Assembly (NCBI RefSeq): GCF_020497125.1
Contig: NC_059087.1
Coordinates: 19,253,925-19,317,924 of the forward strand
Direction of reading: 5' to 3'
DNA from: Mauremys mutica
Lineage: Eukaryota; Chordata; Testudines; Geoemydidae
Length of the DNA stretch: 64,000 bases
Shown: in pieces, positions 59,630-64,000 of the stretch
Layout of the letters: each line of letters begins with the position of its first letter
Numbering within the stretch: position 1 is the first letter of the stretch
Translations under genes and position numbers: made by a program
Notes under the pieces: model-generated
What the model saw: only the letters and a program-made list of their open reading frames with translations
The model's database searches: none
What the model was told of the DNA's origin: nothing

Positions 59630-59952
59630 TTAAGAACACTGTGAGCGCTGCAAAGACTTCACGATGTTTTTCCCATCATGTGTCACCTCGCAGGTGTAGG
59701 ACTCATTGCTCTTCCAATCTGATGCAGCCAGAGACAGGTAACTGCTGGCCATGTACTTGTTGTCACTCTGTTTGGAGGGTTTGGTCGTCTCCACTCCAGT
59801 GGAGATCTGCTTGCTGTCAGCTTTCCAGGTGACTTGGACTGACCCTGGGTAAAAGCCTTCTATCAGACACACCAGCGTGGCTTTGCTCTTTGTACTTATC
59901 TCTTCCGAGGATGGAGGGAAGAGGTGCACAGTGGGAGATGCCTTTGGCTGAC
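59630..59952 (-). CDS. IGLC: Ig lambda constant exon C8 (class B)
   Basis: Intact 323-base class-B exon, predicted protein identical to C7, with small silent differences (for example ccctgggtaaaagcc near 59843). All landmark residues, acceptor and stop are present. It is the most 5' constant exon of the window in transcription order. Unlike C6 and C7 it has no J within the 4.05 kb upstream that can be seen. Either its J is past the right edge, or this exon depends on splicing from more distant J segments. Confidence 0.95.
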
Positions 59953-62229
59953 CTACAAGACAATGTGGTTCAGAGTCAGATTAGGAAGAAAACCAAAAGA
60001 ATTCAGATACACAGTGGAACATCAAATTCAGATGCCGCCAATGCAGAATGCAAGGTACTGGATATTTTGAGCTAGATCCTCACCTACTATAAATCAATGT
60101 AGTTCCATGACACCAGTGGAGGATCTGGCTCTTCGGGTCTATAAAGCTTTATGTTTTTAAATAAAGTCTGTGGTGCCTGAGGGAGAAACTGCCTGAAATC
60201 TAAACCAATGCTGCTTTGTAACTATAAAGTCTTACCATTAAAAATCAAATCAAAACTCCATCTCCGGATTCTATCCGGCAAAGATAGAGTGGAGTAGAAC
60301 AGGAAAAGCTCAGTTCAGCTAAACCCCTGATAATGTTTTTCCACCGAAAGGACTATTCTATGGATACAGATCATCCTCCCAGAGAAATCCTGCACCAAAA
60401 TTTGGCAATACTGTATAATAATCTCCAGTGTTAAACATTCCCCAGCATCTCTCCCACCATCTTCCCTCTCCCACCAGCTAAGGAGCCATGTGGCACTGCC
60501 ACAGCATTTGCAAGATTGCTCAGGAATTCAGGGCTGAGGAGTGTAGCTGGCTTATTCTCTGAGTCAACTACGTTTGGTCTGCTGTGAGCTGCCAGCAGAA
60601 CATGGAAAGCAGCCTTTGCTTTCGTACAGAAAATGGCGCCCGCTACTGCTGGGCTGCTGTCCTCACGCGAGAGCCAGTCTATCTTTAAAACTTCCAGCTA
60701 GCATTTGCCACCCTGTGCCCACCTGCTGGCTGTAGGAAATGTGGATGTTTCGGAGGGCTCCAGGGTTAGCTCTGATCTGGAATCCTGCCTAACCTGAGAG
60801 CTATTTAAATTGGTTTGTTTTTACTGGTTGGTATTATAGAAATTTGTGCCCCTTCAGTATCTCCTCCTGCAGGATACTCCACACATGGCAGAGAACTCGC
60901 ATAGCGTCTTTCAAGTTTTTATTCTTACTGTTTTCTTAATACTTTAGGGCTGCATTAGGCAGGTACTGAGGGAAATGTTAAACCACTGCCATCAATTTGA
61001 CTGCATCAGAGAAACCAAAAGCAAAATTTGGGCCCTTAAAATGAGAATAAGGGCCCTAATCCAGTTCAGCACTTAAACGCATGCTTAACTTTAAATTCAT
61101 CAGCCATCCCCTGGAAGTCAATAGACTGACTACTCAGGCGCTTAAAGTTAAGCATGTGCTTAACTGCTCTGCTGGATCAGGTTCTTTATGCAAAGATTTA
61201 GGGTAGATTATGGCCCACAGGCAGCATCAGAGTTTCTGCAAGTTCAGAATCTGTCACGGCACCCTACATTGCTACTTCCTGTCGGCACAGTTCTCCCACT
61301 GCAGATCTCCTGCTTGCCTGGAATTAGGTCCTAGCATTAATAATCTTGTCCGTTACGACCTCACTGGCTCTATGGCTATAACAGCTGAACACCACATTAG
61401 TGGGAATGAATGGCCCTTTACTGAGACATGCTCATCTGAAGGCTGACCTGGCACAAGCCAACATTTAATCCCATAGCTCTGTTACTGCGGAGTTCACAAT
61501 CATACCCGGGCATTGCTACGTCCGATTATTTCTGTGTGTTCAAGTTGAAGAAATTTAGCCTCTTAGGCCTTAATCCTGCAATCAGATCCAAACCACCGGC
61601 TTCAAAGATGCTATCTGAGTGTGCCTGTGAGGATCCAATGGCAGGAGTGGGGCAATATTTTATCTGAGTAGAGAGCCAGAAGGGCTCGCTCTCCTGCGTT
61701 CAATTGTACAGCATTTGGCAATTCAAAGAGATAGCTATAGTGAACTAGATTCTCTAGGGCAAACTCTCCTCTCATCTACGCTGTGTAAATCCCATGTAAT
61801 CAATGCATTTTTACCACAGTAACCGAGAAGAATATGGCCCAATAGTTTCAAAGTCAATTTCAGCTCATGTTTAAAGAAACCTCCTTGCTAACAACTGCCA
61901 GAGCTGCTAATATTCCCGGCACTGATTGCAGAACAAACAAGCAGCAGAGAGCAATCTAGAGTTTCCCGTGTTTCATCAATGTATTATTCATTGTTCAGTG
62001 CTATGGTGCAGTTAATGCTGCAACCGATAAGTAGGGAAATTCCCTCCTCCTGAACGAAAAGTGATCCTTCAGAGACTTACACCCTCATCCTGCAATGAGT
62101 TCCCCCAAGGAGACCCATGTGCTAACATAGAGGCCCACTAGATTCAGTGGTCATTGATAGTCACTGAAGGTTGTGGTCAGATTCTCAGCTATTGTAAATT
62201 CACGGCTTTGACTGAGAGAGGCTAATTTA

Positions 62230-62248
62230 TGTGTGTGTGTGTGTACAT

Positions 62249-62286
<38 letters not shown>
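62230..62286. repeat. Microsatellite upstream of C8
   Basis: Shorter (TG)n-tacatacata-(CA)n version without the gcgcgc centre. Confidence 0.95.
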
Positions 62287-62287
<1 letters not shown>

Positions 62288-62465
62288 TGCTGTTGGAAGG
62301 AGAACCCATCATTTCAATATCTTCTAGGACAAAGTGAATCCAGTTACTCCAGATTTACACCAATGTAACCGAGAGCAGATTTTGGCCCATTGTTTCTAGA
62401 TCGGGGTTCATTTTCTCTTAAATGACAATATGTTAGTCCCATCAGAATCTCGAAAACTCTTAGTT

Positions 62466-62580
62466 CAGTGGCTTTCAACCTTTTTTCATTTGCGGACCCT
62501 TAAAAGATTTTGAATGGAGGTGCGAACCCCTTTGGCAACCTTAGACATAGTCTGTGGCCCCCCAGGGTTGAAAACCACTG
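62466..62580. mobile_element. hAT-like MITE upstream of C8
   Basis: Orthologous copy, so this insertion predates all class-B duplications in the window. Confidence 0.8.
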
Positions 62581-63414
62581 TCCTAGATGTTTCACGAGAC
62601 GCTTTCTGAAAAAAATAAAATAAAAAAATTCTAACGTTGCTGGTGCGACCCTGTCTGCTGCTGGTTTCCCTCTCGCTAGTAGAGAGGAATAAATATCTGT
62701 GGATAAACTCCCAAAGGAAATCATCCCTTGACTTAGTCCTGCATATTCTGACTGCACAGACATGTTCAGACCTGCACACACGGCTTGATTCTCAGAGATG
62801 CTGAGCACTCAGCACGGCTATTGGGAGCTGCGGGCACACAGCACCTCTGAAAATTAGGAAATTTTGTTTGTTCACTTTCCTCTTAAGCATGTGTGTTAAT
62901 TGCCAGCTCAGTGGTCTGACACTGTACAGCAATTCCTATTGATCTGATTCTCAGAGGCACTGTGCCACCACAGTTCCCATTGAAGTCATAATCTGGCCCA
63001 TTTCAATGCAGCTGTGCAATGCTGGGCAGGGACACTCTTCTGTCCTGTCGCAATGATCAGCCTATGTCCCGAAGCACAAGATATCAATTCCCTTGCCTTT
63101 GCATGTGCAAGACACAGAACAGTGGCGTTAACTGGTCATAAAATTATCCAACTTCTTGTTAACTCAAGCTACAGTGTTTTACTCCATCATCTCCCCTGGG
63201 GATGATACACCCTTTTACTTGGCAAATGCATACTGCCAATCCTTCCATCTAGAGACCCCTCGGCTCAACGGACAGTGAGAAGAGAGGAGTTAGCCGTGTT
63301 CGCTTGCTAACAATCGCAATAATTCATTCATAATCTTAAACACTTTCAGCTGAATCCTCTCTTGCACCTCTCTGTTCCAGGCTACAGAGTCCTACTTGGA
63401 GCAGTTCCTCATCC

Positions 63415-64000
63415 ATATGTGAGTCTCGCTATTTAAGACCATCTTTGTCGCCTATCTAGCTACCGCGGGTCTTCTTAGCGCTCATCATGGTAATATCTAA
63501 GTATCTGCATGACAAGGAGAAATCCTCCTCTGTCTCTTTTCAATCTCAGCAAGCTCCGATTCAACAGTGACTAGGCAGCCAGCCAGATGCTTAAAACTGA
63601 ACGGACTATTTGCAAAAGAGGATGTCTCATGTTTCAAGAAGAAGTCATCAGAATTTGCTCTGTCTCCCTTTTAATTGCAACTGAGAATTCAAAGTATCTT
63701 TTTAATTGCTTCTTCCCCTGGGGATTGACCTAAAACATCCACCTGTATTTTCAAGAGACATTTCTAGCTCCCTCTTAGCTGACTGACCGCTCCCATTTTC
63801 TTACTCTGAGTTGAAAATTCTCACCAAAACCGTCTAACTTTTCCAGCATAACCTCAGAAAAAGCATTAGACATGGAAAAAAAAAAGCAGCTGTCTTTTTT
63901 GACCATTTCTGAAACGGATACCCTTTCCCCCCACTTTTTTTGGCTGCAGGACTGACCCGTCTTCTATGAAACTAAAACCTTATATATCAAACTCCTGAAT
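63415..64000. other. Single-copy sequence at the right edge
   Basis: No match to the rest of the window, no long open frame, no J motif and no RSS seen on either strand. Probably the native continuation of the class-B C8 upstream region. Confidence 0.6.

Larger units (their letters stand above)
56157..63414 (-). repeat. Tandem unit 8, class B, without the J cassette in view
   Basis: Homologous to units 6 and 7 up to gttcctcatcc at 63414. Beyond this, unit 8 continues with sequence not found elsewhere in the window. Confidence 0.9.
59953..63414 (-). other. Class-B sequence upstream of C8
   Basis: Homologue of introns 6 and 7, clearly more diverged; lacks the short repeat insertion and has a differently built microsatellite. 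No J found. Confidence 0.8.

Noticed and set aside
1..64000. V-lambda segments, including inverted or pseudogene copies
   Set aside because: No leader, no YYC-type end of a V domain and no 23-spacer RSS noticed on either strand.

Overview
The window is part of an immunoglobulin lambda light-chain locus of a reptile, most likely a turtle. It holds eight C-lambda exons and seven J-lambda segments, all on the minus strand, so transcription runs from right to left. No V segment is visible. V genes would be expected beyond the right edge. The organism call rests on the sauropsid-looking C domains, a CR1-type LINE reverse transcriptase relic, tRNA-derived SINEs with a MIR/CORE-like body, and several short elements (hAT-like MITEs; a repeat with the core 'cacgaaagctcatgct ... 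aaggtgccac') that I associate from memory with chelonian and crocodilian genomes. Species cannot be assigned.

Layout, left to right: C1 (481-803), J1 (3593-3630); C2 (8259-8581), J2 (12123-12160); C3 (16786-17108), J3 (19838-19875); C4 (23650-23972), J4 (26927-26964); C5 (30915-31237), J5 (34500-34537); C6 (39483-39807, frameshifted), J6 (43996-44033); C7 (49556-49878), J7 (54070-54107); C8 (59630-59952), with no J in the 4 kb upstream that the window shows. Every J has a perfect-consensus 12-spacer RSS and a GTAAGT donor. Each intact C exon begins with the two bases that complete the J-C junction codon. V-J-C transcripts would thus be built from repeated J-C cassettes.

There are two C classes. 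Class A (C1-C5) sits in 7-8.5 kb units. Class B (C6-C8) sits in 10.07 kb units with different flanks. Units 6 and 7 are hybrids: a roughly 2.6 kb J2-like cassette is joined to class-B sequence at the same two breakpoints in each copy (about 43472 and 46082; 53546 and 56156). C8 keeps class-B sequence where C6 and C7 switch to the cassette, so it looks like the ancestral side of the junction. Shared deletions group unit 3 with units 4 and 5, and 4/5 together; units 6 and 7 are almost identical over the C-intron-J part.

The most interesting unexplained structure lies 0.7-1.2 kb upstream of every J: a preserved CAG|GTAAG(G/T) donor, preceded by a 0.4-0.6 kb block about as conserved as the C exons. 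Splicing from this donor to the TTTTTGTACAG inside the J signal sequence would read in frame through the RSS heptamer into J and C, as in mammalian IGLL5/lambda5-type transcripts. This is a hypothesis from sequence alone. The rest is intron and spacer DNA carrying SINEs, MITEs, LINE relics and microsatellites, several with a matching empty site in a sister unit.
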